Shown: positions 6,795 through 14,228 of the stretch, one piece after another
Position numbering within the stretch: the first letter of the stretch is position 1
Layout: every line of letters starts with the position of its first letter
NCBI GenBank assembly: GCA_023410025.1
Contig: JAEYQM010000008.1
Location: 1-17,845 of the forward strand
Direction: 5' to 3'
Source: Bacillota bacterium
GTDB lineage: Bacteria > Bacillota_I > Bacilli_A > ML615J-28 > CAG-698
Length of the DNA stretch: 17,845 bases
Translations under genes and position numbers: made by a program
Notes under the pieces: generated by a model
Database searches by the model: none
What the model was told of the DNA's origin: nothing
What the model saw: the letters and a program-made list of their open reading frames with translations, nothing else

Positions 6795-7499
6795 ATGAAA
6801 AATAGAAAGATATATATTAAAGTAACGTCATTTATTATAATTATGTCATGTTTATATTTTTATTTTTTATTTATTAATAAGGAGTCAAATAGAGAGCACA
6901 ATATAAAATTTTTCGGAATATGTCTATGTTTCTTATTCAGCTTTATAATTAAAAAAGATACGTTTGATACATGGTTAGTTAGAATAGCACTATTATTTAC
7001 AGTAATATCTGATTGGCTATTAGTAATTGAAGGAAAATATTATATCGCTGCCTTAATAACTTTTACATTTACACAAATCTTCTATGCAATTAGAATATGG
7101 TTTAATGATCCAAAAAAATATAAAATTACAGAACATATTATTATTAGAATAATTTTAATAGTATTTTTTATATTAATAATAAGATTCTTAATAGGTATTG
7201 AACTTGACATATTGTTAATCATAACTCTTATATATTTTTCTAATCTTTTAATCAATCTAATTTTATCAGCTATCAATATAAGAAAAAATTTTATTTTTCC
7301 TATTGGACTTTTATTATTTATTTTATGTGATATTATGGTAGGTTTAAATAATATATCCGATTACATTAACATTAATGAATTTAGTTTTTTTAATTCATTA
7401 ATTGATAATGCTGCATTTATCGCTTGGGTATTTTATTTTCCATCTCAAGCTATATTAGCATTAAGCATTATAACAAACAAAATTCATACAGATGTATGA
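6795..7499 (+). CDS. YhhN/TMEM86-family membrane protein, lysoplasmalogenase-like (234 aa)
   Basis: A polytopic membrane protein with about eight hydrophobic segments and almost no large soluble loop. Landmarks of the YhhN family are visible: SDWLL (72-76) after a helix, a second small-residue/acidic pair in FPIGLLLFILCDI (CD at 178-179), and a final helix WVFYFPSQAILALS with Gln218. Animal TMEM86 members and some bacterial members hydrolyse the vinyl-ether bond of lysoplasmalogens; whether this one does is inference, and sequence matches are limited to these short blocks. ATG 6795 has AGAGGT 5 bases upstream. It forms a single-gene unit with its own promoter and terminator; the stop codon lies inside the terminator stem. 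Plasmalogens occur in anaerobic bacteria, which would fit if the host is an anaerobe. Confidence 0.7.
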   Translation: MKNRKIYIKVTSFIIIMSCLYFYFLFINKESNREHNIKFFGICLCFLFSFIIKKDTFDTWLVRIALLFTVISDWLLVIEGKYYIAALITFTFTQIFYAIRIWFNDPKKYKITEHIIIRIILIVFFILIIRFLIGIELDILLIITLIYFSNLLINLILSAINIRKNFIFPIGLLLFILCDIMVGLNNISDYININEFSFFNSLIDNAAFIAWVFYFPSQAILALSIITNKIHTDV

Positions 7500-7510
7500 A
7501 TTTTTGTTTT
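7479..7510 (+). terminator. Intrinsic terminator overlapping the end of the YhhN-family gene
   Basis: AAAATTCATAC-agat-GTATGAATTTTT (7479-7505) with the T-rich TTTTTGTTTT at 7501-7510. The TGA stop (7497-7499) is within the right arm. Confidence 0.8.
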
Positions 7511-7658
7511 AATATATCTTATTTACAATAAATTAGAATTTAAATAACAATCCATAGAAAATATCATTATTAATAACTCTATTTATTATTAAATATTAGA
7601 GTCAAATAGTAAAGTGATTTTATATTTTATCAAAACTATATTTAACACTTCATTTAAT

Positions 7659-8141
7659 TTATATTAATTTTTCATATGCAAAATAGTTTCTTCCATACAT
7701 ATATAACTTACCTTTATTTATATATCCTAATTTATCATATAATTTAATTGCTGGTATATTATCTACATAAACAAGTATATGAATGGAACTATATCCTCTT
7801 TGTAGGATAATTTTTTCTATTTCCTTTATTATAATTGTGCCATAACCCATTCCTTGATATAATGGACTAATTGCAAATCTTGCAAATTCTAAACATTTAA
7901 TGTTTTCCCATATATTTAATACATCTAATTCATTTTCCGGATTAATAGAAATTACTCCAATTAATTTTTCATCAACATTTAGTACAAATAAATTATCGCT
8001 ATTAAAATCAGCAAATAAATTTTCCTCATTGGGATAGTACTCATTCCAAGGACAATAAATAGATCCTTTTATTAATTTATATAATAATCTAATATCTTCC
8101 AAATCTTTAAATTCAGCTTTTCTAAAAATATATTTAGTCAT
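7659..8141 (-). CDS. GNAT-family N-acetyltransferase (160 aa)
   Basis: Acetyl-CoA-dependent acetyltransferase fold. Start ATG 8139-8141 (MTKYIFRKAEF...) is chosen because AAGGTG (8148-8153) ends 6 bases upstream; in-frame ATGs at 8168 and 8159 would place that site inside the gene. Numbered from this start, motif A is FARFAISPLYQGMGYG (87-101) with the QGMGYG pyrophosphate-binding loop, and motif B is NIPAIKLYDKLGY (128-140). The N-terminal FRKAEFKDLEDI opening is typical of RimI-like and other small-substrate or protein N-acetyltransferases. Substrate cannot be told: candidates are a ribosomal protein N-terminus, an amino acid or a polyamine. It is convergent with the YhhN-family gene and appears to be a single-gene unit; no clear promoter or T-tailed terminator is seen. 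Confidence 0.88.
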   Translation of the reverse strand: MTKYIFRKAEFKDLEDIRLLYKLIKGSIYCPWNEYYPNEENLFADFNSDNLFVLNVDEKLIGVISINPENELDVLNIWENIKCLEFARFAISPLYQGMGYGTIIIKEIEKIILQRGYSSIHILVYVDNIPAIKLYDKLGYINKGKLYMYGRNYFAYEKLI

Positions 8142-8290
8142 CAATAACACCTTTTTCATTAAATACATATATCACTATATTTATTATACTTTATTACCTT
8201 ATATAATTATTAAAATATATTACTTTATTATATTTACCATTTTCATTATAACATAACTAGTCCCAATATATAAATTGTTTTAATTTGTTA

Positions 8291-8336
8291 AATGTAAAAT
8301 TAATAATCATTCATCATTTTTATGATTTTTTACATT
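8291..8336. repeat. Interrupted inverted repeat, 15-bp arms
   Basis: AATGTAAAA-ttaat-AATCAT at 8291-8310 pairs with ATGATT followed by TTTTACATT at 8322-8336; only the five-base insertion breaks the match. No T-run follows on the plus strand. Function unknown. Confidence 0.4.
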
Positions 8337-8601
8337 AATATTATAAATATGTTTATTTAAATCTACAGAAATAAAATGTTATAATTTTTATTCTAACTTT
8401 ATTACCTATTATATATTTTATCAGTTTATGTTTATTACCATTATTAATTTATAATAAAATTAATTTATTAACCAAAATTTTTTTTAGTTTAATCAACATT
8501 GTTTTTTATTTATATTGAAAATTATCAAATGATTTACATTTAAACACATTTTTATTCCTATTACATATACTATTTAACTATATTTATCGCACAATCATTA
8601 T

Positions 8602-8620
8602 ACTTTATAATTCATAAAGT
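8602..8620. promoter_or_regulatory. Palindrome overlapping a -10-like hexamer before the surface-protein gene
   Basis: ACTTTAT-aattc-ATAAAGT with TATAAT at 8606-8611 inside it. The arrangement would suit an operator, but no convincing -35 is present (TTTATC at 8583-8588). Confidence 0.3.
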
Positions 8621-8649
8621 AATAATGAAAAGAAAAAGGAGGTGAAAAT

Positions 8650-9801
8650 ATGAAAAAAAAGATAATTTACATAATATTCATCTTTATTGCATTTTTATTA
8701 ATACCTACTAAAGTTCATGCTGCTTCACCTGAAGCGACACTTACATCAGATGGAGTATTAGTTGGAAATTATGCATCAGTTCAAGAAGCAGTCAATGCAA
8801 TTACGATGACTGCAGGATCAAATTTTGTTGTTGAGATTGCAGCTGGGGAAGTATCAGACCCATTAAATATATTACAACTTGCAAATAAAAGTGTTGTTGT
8901 TAGACCACAAGTTTATGGAACAGTAACATTTACTAATACAATCACAATTGATGGTAATGGCAATCTAGCTAGTCCAGAAACTTTATTATTAGAAGGTTTA
9001 ATATTTGATTTTTCAGCTGGAACATTTGCTGAGTGTATTTATTTTAATCTAATTCCACCAAGAGTAGGTTTTGTATATGCACATAACGTAACAATTAATG
9101 GTTGTACATTTATGGGTGTTTTAGATCAAACAGTAGCTGTTCAAAGTATTCCTGGCGGTATGAGAAATATTTCAATTATGAACTCTACAGCAAAAAATAT
9201 GCACAGTCTATTACAAGTAAAAGCTGTATCTGGATATATGTTTGTTCAAAACGTAACACTTGACAACTCAACAAATGGTATTAACTTCTATGGTACAGCT
9301 AACCTATTTATCGATAGCAGTAATTTAAATGTAACCGGTTATGCAGTAAGAAGTGGACAAGGAGCGGGCGTCATAACTAATACTGGTTCAGTGACAATTA
9401 ACAATAGCATACTAACATCTAACACTATGACTGATGGTACAGTAGTTCTAAGAGGAGATACAACAAGCAATGTTAGTATAATTCACTCTAATGTAAGTAA
9501 TAATGCTGGAGCAGGTGCACCAGCAGTACAAAATTTAAATGCAGCAAGCGTAAACCTATATAATTTAAAAATTGTAGAGAGCAATATTAATGGGGAAATA
9601 GAAAATATTAGCAAAACAATAAGGATTGTTGATGATCCAAATGTTGAAAATGGACCTATTTGTATTAATAATAATAATGGAGGTAATACAATTACTATAG
9701 TCTTAATCTTTATTATTTTAATTCTTCTTATCCCACTAACAATTATGTCCGTGTATATTGTATATAATACAGAAGTAAATATTACTGACATGCTAGCTTA
9801 A
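8650..9801 (+). CDS. Secreted, membrane-anchored beta-helix-like surface protein (383 aa)
   Basis: A signal peptide (MKKKIIYIIFIFIAFLLIPTKVHA, probable cleavage after residue 24) leads to about 300 residues of short repeated beta-strand and Asn/Ser/Thr turn units such as NVTINGCTFMG, NVTLDNSTNGINF and SVTINNSILTSN. This is the pattern of a right-handed beta-helix (pectate-lyase-like fold). A polar ICINNNNGGN linker (337-346) precedes one C-terminal membrane helix (about 347-371). The tail NTEVNITDMLA has no Lys or Arg and there is no LPXTG, so sortase attachment is not indicated. No catalytic residues of pectate lyases are identifiable; an adhesin or spore/cell-surface role is as likely as an enzyme. 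AAAGGAGGTGA is a perfect ribosome binding site, and codon use and G+C are visibly richer than in neighbours, so high expression or transfer is possible. Confidence 0.8.
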   Translation: MKKKIIYIIFIFIAFLLIPTKVHAASPEATLTSDGVLVGNYASVQEAVNAITMTAGSNFVVEIAAGEVSDPLNILQLANKSVVVRPQVYGTVTFTNTITIDGNGNLASPETLLLEGLIFDFSAGTFAECIYFNLIPPRVGFVYAHNVTINGCTFMGVLDQTVAVQSIPGGMRNISIMNSTAKNMHSLLQVKAVSGYMFVQNVTLDNSTNGINFYGTANLFIDSSNLNVTGYAVRSGQGAGVITNTGSVTINNSILTSNTMTDGTVVLRGDTTSNVSIIHSNVSNNAGAGAPAVQNLNAASVNLYNLKIVESNINGEIENISKTIRIVDDPNVENGPICINNNNGGNTITIVLIFIILILLIPLTIMSVYIVYNTEVNITDMLA

Positions 9802-9806
9802 TAATA

Positions 9807-9860
9807 AATAATAGCATAGTAACTAGTCATAAGACTAGTAACTATGCTAATTATTATTTT
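9807..9860. terminator. Strong bidirectional terminator between convergent genes
   Basis: Stem AGCATAGT-a-ACTAGTC (9813-9828), loop ATAA, and complement (9833-9848) with one A-A mismatch. It is flanked by AATAAT and ATTATTATTTT, giving T-rich tails on both strands. It serves the surface-protein gene and the pyrophosphatase-like gene. Confidence 0.88.
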
Positions 9861-9916
9861 ATCAAACTATTAAATTAAAATCTTTATTATTAATATATTT
9901 TATAAAAGTTATTTAT

Positions 9917-10294
9917 TTAAAGTTGATCAATATTACATTTTTGTATAATTTCAGATTTAAAGAACTTTTCTTGAAAATATACCAACCTTTTTATTTCTTT
10001 ATCAGTAAAATTCATATTAACTGGTGCAACAACCAATTTATCTTCAATATCATCTAGGCGATGGATAATAGCGATTACTTTTCCAGTAAAATATTTTATA
10101 GGTTCACTTATTCCTATTATATATGCATCTTGTTCTTCTCCATCAGGGGCAATTACATTCTCTATGTGTCCATAATTTAACCGATAAATTAAATTATTAA
10201 ATTCAGGATGAAAACTACCAATTGGCCTATCTACCACTACCTTAACGATTGTGTCTAACATAGTATATAGATTATTATTAATATCTTTTATCAC
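9917..10294 (-). CDS. Small inorganic-pyrophosphatase-like protein (125 aa)
   Basis: Matches the short (about 115-125 aa) Bacillota proteins usually annotated as inorganic pyrophosphatase. Blocks visible: DRPIGSFHP (22-30), NYGHI (40-44), DGEEQD (51-56) where true family-I pyrophosphatases have DGDPxD, and RLDDIEDKLVVAP (79-91). The protein is shorter than family-I enzymes (about 170-200 aa), and the altered DGEEQD loop makes pyrophosphatase activity uncertain; another phosphoanhydride or regulatory role is possible. GTG 10292-10294 is taken as start with AAAGGA 9-10 bases upstream. ATG at 10259-10261 (residue 12) is an alternative without a ribosome binding site. An extended -10 (TGATATAAT) lies at 10333-10341. 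Confidence 0.82.
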   Translation of the reverse strand: MIKDINNNLYTMLDTIVKVVVDRPIGSFHPEFNNLIYRLNYGHIENVIAPDGEEQDAYIIGISEPIKYFTGKVIAIIHRLDDIEDKLVVAPVNMNFTDKEIKRLVYFQEKFFKSEIIQKCNIDQL

Positions 10295-10332
10295 TATCTA
10301 TTTTCCTTTCACGCAAAATATTTATTTTAATT

Positions 10333-10341
10333 ATTATATCA
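10333..10341 (-). promoter_or_regulatory. Extended -10 promoter of the pyrophosphatase-like gene
   Basis: Minus strand TGATATAAT is a perfect extended -10; the -35 region 17 bases upstream (TTTTTA) is weak. Confidence 0.5.
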
Positions 10342-10403
10342 TAAAAGTTAATTAATAAAAAAAATTTAAAAATAATCTAAATTTTTTCCTTATTTTTCTA
10401 TTT

Positions 10404-10433
10404 AGAATATTTAAATAAAATTTGTACATTATA
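10404..10433 (+). promoter_or_regulatory. Sigma-G-like promoter of the 76-aa gene
   Basis: AGAATA (10404-10409), 17-base spacer, CATTATA (10427-10433). This fits the forespore sigma-G pattern TGMATA-17/18-CATWMTA with one -35 mismatch. No good sigma-A pair is evident here. In sequence this AT-rich the match could be chance, and the predicted leader would be only about 13 bases. Confidence 0.35.
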
Positions 10434-10452
10434 TTATTGAAAGGAGTTTTTT

Positions 10453-10683
10453 ATGGAAAAAAAATATAATATAAATAAATCTGAGCATGATGAATCAAAA
10501 AATTTATTAGCAACAGAATCTGTAAACGAAGATTTTAAAGGTGTTCAACAACATATTATAAACAATAATAACTTAGAATTTAGTGAAGAGTTTGCCAAGA
10601 AAAATAATTCTAATAATGAACATAGTGCTAAAATTAAAAAAGCTGCTAATAAAGATAATAATGTAAAAAAAACTAATATGTAA
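10453..10683 (+). CDS. Small hydrophilic, Asn/Lys-rich protein, function unknown (76 aa)
   Basis: ATG 10453 is preceded by a strong AAGGAG at 10441-10446, which argues for a real gene. The product has no hydrophobic stretch, no Cys, Trp or Pro, and is dominated by Lys, Asn, Glu and Ser; it is probably disordered. The C-terminal third (HSAKIKKAANKDNNVKKTNM) is basic and could bind nucleic acid. Composition and size are like small acid-soluble or other minor spore-core proteins, and the sigma-G-like promoter agrees, but no SASP signature (alpha/beta or gamma type) can be matched. Function therefore unassigned. It shares a bidirectional terminator with ileS. Confidence 0.65.
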   Translation: MEKKYNINKSEHDESKNLLATESVNEDFKGVQQHIINNNNLEFSEEFAKKNNSNNEHSAKIKKAANKDNNVKKTNM

Positions 10684-10718
10684 TCTTTAATACAATTGCC
10701 TTCTTATATATAAATATT

Positions 10719-10769
10719 AAAAAATAGCTTATACTACTTTGAATATATCATAGCAGTATGAGCTATTTT
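10719..10769. terminator. Bidirectional terminator between the 76-aa gene and ileS
   Basis: AAAATAGCT...AGTAT and AGTAT...AGCTATTTT arms (10719-10740 and 10752-10769) with a 12-13-base loop. A-runs and T-runs on both sides give T-tails in either direction. Confidence 0.8.
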
Positions 10770-10776
10770 AATTTTT

Positions 10777-13700
10777 TTATTTGTTATCAATTTTAAATTT
10801 AAATTTAAAAATACTATTATCAATTGAAATAATCTTTTGAAATTGAGGATTATCTATTTCTTGTACAATCGTTGATAATGTTTCTTTTTCAATTATATCT
10901 TTATATACATCTAGAACTTTTTGTGTTTCAAAATTATCTGAGTTTATAACAAGTATTACTCTATCAGTTACTTCATATCCTGCTTCTTTACGTAATAATT
11001 GACATTGACGTAGAACTTCTCTATATAATCCTTCAGCAAGCAATTCTTCATTTAACTCTGTATTGATGGCAACTAATAAGTTATTTTCTTCAAATACAGC
11101 TAAATTTTCTTTATATTGATAGTTTAATTTTAAAATTGATGATGGAAAAGAAAATTCACCAAGTTTTAGATCAGAATTATTTTTATATAAAGAAACAAGT
11201 TCTTGCATTTCTTCTTTTGATAATGATTGAATAAGTTCTTTTACATTATTAACATTTGCCTTTAATACCATTCCCGCTTTTTTAAAGTCAAGAGATAGAT
11301 ATTCATCACATAATACACTACTATTATCTAGGAACTTAATATTTTTAATATTTAATTCGTTTTTAATAATTTCCAAATAATTATTAACTGTGTTTTGATT
11401 AAATCCAACTAAATATAAATCACTTAACGGTTGTTTTACTTTTATATTCTTTTCATTTCTTAGTTTTAAAGCATAAGTAATAACGATTCTTATCCCCTCA
11501 ACATCATCTAAAACTTTTTCTTCAAAATTAACTTTTGATGGGAATTCTGATAGATGAATTGATTCAACTTCTTGTTCGATATTTAATACTAATGATTGCC
11601 AGATCCATTCAGCCATAAATGGAATGATTGGAGCCATGACTTTTGTTAACTTTTTGATTGCATGATATAAATAATAATAAGCCGCAATTTTATCTTCATT
11701 CATTTCTGATTTCCAAAATCTTTTACGATTAATTCTAATATACCAATTACTTACATCATCAACACATTTTTCAAAACCTTTAATAATTCCAGAAGTTTCA
11801 TATTGTTCAAAATAACTTCTTGCTTCCTCAACAAATTTATTGACCCTAGTTTCAAGCCAAATATCTGATAAATTATCACTTAAAACTTTTTCTTTTAAGT
11901 TTGGTTTATCAATATTATAATACAAATCAAAAAATACAATGATGTTCCAGAAGGCAAGGAGTCTTCTTCTTGCATCTTCCCCTAATGAATATCCAAAACG
12001 AACATCATTTGTGGGTGGAGTTGTAAGATAAATATATCTAGATGCATCAGCTCCTATTTTTTCCGCTGCTTCTTCAAAGCGAATCATAAAGCCAGTTTTT
12101 GAAAATTTTGAACCATCTTCACTTACTACCATACCATGGGTCCCAACTTGTTCATATGGAGGAGCATCTTCTAATACTGTACTCATAAACAATAATGAAT
12201 AGAACCATAATCTAATTTGCTCTTTCATTTCAATTACATATTCAGCTGGGAAATATGATCTCCAGTATTCTCTATCTTCAAAATATTTAAGTGTTGAAAA
12301 TGGTACAATTCCAGCATCTAACCAAACATCCCCTACTTCTGTAACTCTTTTTACTTCTTTATGGCAATGAGGGCATTTTATTTTTACTTCATCAATCCAT
12401 GGACGATGTAATTCTTTTAAGTTATCTACTTGTTTAGGATCAACAGCAAGTTCCTTTAATTCTTCTTTACTTCCAACTACTGTTAAGTGTCCACATTCAC
12501 ATGGATAAAATGGTAAAGGTAGGCCATAGAATCTTTTACGAGAAATATTCCAATCAGACATATTAACTAGCCAATCTTCCATTCTCTTTCCTTGATAATC
12601 AGGATTCCATTTAACCTTACGAGCATTAGCTATTAATCTTGGCCTTATCTCTTCAACATCAATTGCCCATGCTTTTTCTAATCGAAATACAACTTCATGT
12701 TTACAACGCCAACATACTGGGTAACTATGTTTTATTTTATGAACTAAAAATAATTTTCCTTGTTCCTTTAATTTTTCAAAAACTAATTCATTAACTTCTT
12801 TTGCATTTTTCCCAGATAAAAAACCAAAATTTTGATAAAAATTAGCATTTTCATCAATTGGAATAATAATTTCTAGATTTTCTTTTTTACCAAGTTCAAA
12901 GTCTTCAGCACCACATCCAGGAGCAATATGGACAACACCAGATCCATCATCACTAGTTACCTCTTCCCATAAAACAATATGATGATCAATATTCTTTTGA
13001 AGTGGTAAATCAGGGAACATTGTTTCATATTTTAGTCCCTTTAATAATTCTCCCTTAAAAACTTCAAGAATTTTACCACCAGCATTTTTAAATCTATCAT
13101 AATAAACTGTTTTTGATAAAATTAATGATTTTTCCTCATTAGGTAAACTAACCTTTACATATTCAAGTTCTGGATGAACGGCAAGGGCAGTATTACTTGA
13201 TAATGTCCATGGAGTTGTTGTCCATGCTAGAATGTTGGCATCCATTTCTTTTAGTGGTAACTTTACAAATACTGCTTCATGTTCTACTTCTTTATAAGAA
13301 CCTGTCATTTCATGATCAGATAAAGAAGTTCCACAGCGTCCACACCAAGGCATTGGACGATAAATTTGTTTTATCCATCCACTATCATGACATTTCCTAA
13401 GTACTGCCCAAATACTAGTAATATTATTATCCTTATAAGTATAATAAGAGTTTTCCCAATCCATCCATTGTCCTAAACGTTTTGATTGGTTAGCAATAAC
13501 TTCAGAATATTTCTTAACACGAATAACACAATATTCTGTAAATTTATCTAATCCATAATCTTCAATATCTTTTTTAGTCTTAAAGCCTAATTCTTTTTCA
13601 ACTTCTACTTCAACCCATAATCCCTGACCATCAAATCCATTGCGATAATGGGAAGTATATCCATTCATTGCTTTATATCTTAAAAATGTATCCTTTAAGG

Positions 13701-13884
13701 TTCTACCCCAAACATGATGCATTCCCATTGGATTATTTGCAGTGATTGGTCCATCAATAAAGCGATATTTCTTACCACCTTGATTTTTTAATTTTAACTT
13801 TTTAAAACATTGGTTATTTTCCCAAAATTCAAGAATCTTCTTTTCATTCTCTACAAAGTCATATGTAGAACTAATTTTAAACAT
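10777..13884 (-). CDS. ileS: Isoleucyl-tRNA synthetase, GXHH-motif variant (1035 aa)
   Basis: Charges tRNA-Ile with isoleucine in the cytoplasm. Class-I layout is complete. The HIGH-equivalent segment is NPMGMHHVWGRTLKD, i.e. GMHH at residues 54-57, in which first and third residues of HXGH are swapped. The CP1 editing domain follows with TTTPWTLSSNTA (222-233) and GSGVVHIAPGCGAED (314-328), then KFSKT (593-597, KMSKS-equivalent) and a long anticodon-binding C-terminal region. Cys pairs at 181/184, 391/394, 462/464 and 504/507 are possible metal sites. No frameshift is seen. ATG 13884 lies 11 bases after AAGGAGG, slightly long. The leader carries an Ile T-box (13946-14129) and attenuator. This is the IleRS2-like type; known IleRS2 enzymes resist mupirocin. 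Terminator at 10719-10769. Confidence 0.96.
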   Translation of the reverse strand: MFKISSTYDFVENEKKILEFWENNQCFKKLKLKNQGGKKYRFIDGPITANNPMGMHHVWGRTLKDTFLRYKAMNGYTSHYRNGFDGQGLWVEVEVEKELGFKTKKDIEDYGLDKFTEYCVIRVKKYSEVIANQSKRLGQWMDWENSYYTYKDNNITSIWAVLRKCHDSGWIKQIYRPMPWCGRCGTSLSDHEMTGSYKEVEHEAVFVKLPLKEMDANILAWTTTPWTLSSNTALAVHPELEYVKVSLPNEEKSLILSKTVYYDRFKNAGGKILEVFKGELLKGLKYETMFPDLPLQKNIDHHIVLWEEVTSDDGSGVVHIAPGCGAEDFELGKKENLEIIIPIDENANFYQNFGFLSGKNAKEVNELVFEKLKEQGKLFLVHKIKHSYPVCWRCKHEVVFRLEKAWAIDVEEIRPRLIANARKVKWNPDYQGKRMEDWLVNMSDWNISRKRFYGLPLPFYPCECGHLTVVGSKEELKELAVDPKQVDNLKELHRPWIDEVKIKCPHCHKEVKRVTEVGDVWLDAGIVPFSTLKYFEDREYWRSYFPAEYVIEMKEQIRLWFYSLLFMSTVLEDAPPYEQVGTHGMVVSEDGSKFSKTGFMIRFEEAAEKIGADASRYIYLTTPPTNDVRFGYSLGEDARRRLLAFWNIIVFFDLYYNIDKPNLKEKVLSDNLSDIWLETRVNKFVEEARSYFEQYETSGIIKGFEKCVDDVSNWYIRINRKRFWKSEMNEDKIAAYYYLYHAIKKLTKVMAPIIPFMAEWIWQSLVLNIEQEVESIHLSEFPSKVNFEEKVLDDVEGIRIVITYALKLRNEKNIKVKQPLSDLYLVGFNQNTVNNYLEIIKNELNIKNIKFLDNSSVLCDEYLSLDFKKAGMVLKANVNNVKELIQSLSKEEMQELVSLYKNNSDLKLGEFSFPSSILKLNYQYKENLAVFEENNLLVAINTELNEELLAEGLYREVLRQCQLLRKEAGYEVTDRVILVINSDNFETQKVLDVYKDIIEKETLSTIVQEIDNPQFQKIISIDNSIFKFKFKIDNK

Positions 13885-13902
13885 ACTAATATGTACCTCC
13901 TT

Positions 13903-13941
13903 AAAAATAAAAAAAGCTTTTTCTACTTAAATAGAAAAAGC
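13903..13941 (-). terminator. T-box-controlled terminator in the ileS leader
   Basis: Minus strand GCTTTTTCTA-loop-TAGAAAAAGC (13916-13941) followed by TTTTTTTATTTTT (13903-13915). Its upstream arm overlaps the CTTTTTCTATTT that pairs in the antiterminator, so the two structures exclude each other. Confidence 0.9.
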
Positions 13942-13945
13942 ATAA

Positions 13946-14129
13946 CTTTCCAACCACTATTTACAGCATACTATCATATGTGTTCCTGATAACGTAGGAA
14001 ATACGTTAATTCTTACTAAAATTTTCAGAATTACAACAATAGAATGATTTTCATATTATAACTACTCATATTGGGTTTTCACTATCCCCAACTCACTGTG
14101 AATTTCATTTTAATACTACTGTTTCTATT
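13946..14129 (-). promoter_or_regulatory. T-box leader of ileS, specifier AUC (Ile)
   Basis: Stem I base pairs AATAGAA (14123-14129) with TTCTATT (14038-14044). After the 5' strand comes an AGTAG element. The apical stem is TTGGG/CCCAA around a GATAGTGAAAA loop. The specifier loop reads GAAA-ATC-A with ATC (Ile) at 14046-14048. A stem-III hairpin CATA...TATG follows. The antiterminator pairs AAATAG with CTATTT and GGAAAG with CTTTTT, with bulge TGGTT (13952-13956) whose UGGU can pair with the ACCA end of tRNA-Ile. Uncharged tRNA-Ile should favour the antiterminator and allow ileS transcription. The T-box core is AT-shifted compared with the usual AGGGTGGNACCGCG. Confidence 0.92.
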
Positions 14130-14151
14130 ATGGTCTTTAGTCTTTTTTATT

Positions 14152-14180
14152 ATTATAGTATATTATTATATTAAAGTCAA
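14152..14180 (-). promoter_or_regulatory. Sigma-A promoter of ileS
   Basis: Minus strand TTGACT (14175-14180), 17-base spacer, TATAAT (14152-14157). Transcription should begin near 14145, ahead of the T-box. Confidence 0.8.
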
Positions 14181-14201
14181 TAAATAATAATATACATATA
14201 T

Positions 14202-14223
14202 TTTATTTTTTTAAAAAAATAAA
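14202..14223. terminator. A/T-only palindrome after the permease gene (weak terminator candidate)
   Basis: A perfect 22-base palindrome built of TTTATTTTTTT and its complement, 5 bases after the permease stop codon. It contains no G or C, so termination by it is doubtful, but no other terminator separates this operon from ileS. Confidence 0.35.
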
Positions 14224-14228
14224 TTATA

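Larger units (their letters stand above)
8142..8649. other. Gene-free AT-rich interval (508 bp)
   Basis: No coding region or RNA gene is recognisable. It contains the 5' regions of two divergent genes, an interrupted inverted repeat at 8291-8336, a 7-bp palindrome at 8602-8620, and several TATAAT-like hexamers without good partners. At its right end AAAGGAGGTGA is a perfect ribosome binding site. Confidence 0.6.

Noticed and set aside
7612..7650. Long imperfect hairpin downstream of the GNAT gene as its terminator
   Set aside because: The arms (AAGTG/CACTT plus an A/T core) are interrupted and no T-run follows on the minus strand, so I do not call it a terminator.
8546..8572. Sigma-K-like promoter (AC, 16 bases, CATATACTA) before the surface-protein gene
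   Set aside because: The consensus is short and A/T-dominated, so matches arise often by chance here; it is not supported by any other spore-specific feature of the gene.
9483..9791. Minus-strand 102-aa frame within the surface-protein gene
   Set aside because: Antisense shadow of a well-supported secreted protein with a perfect ribosome binding site; no start signal of its own.
13197..13400. Plus-strand 67-aa frame within ileS
   Set aside because: Lies opposite the conserved IleRS editing region and has no ribosome binding site.
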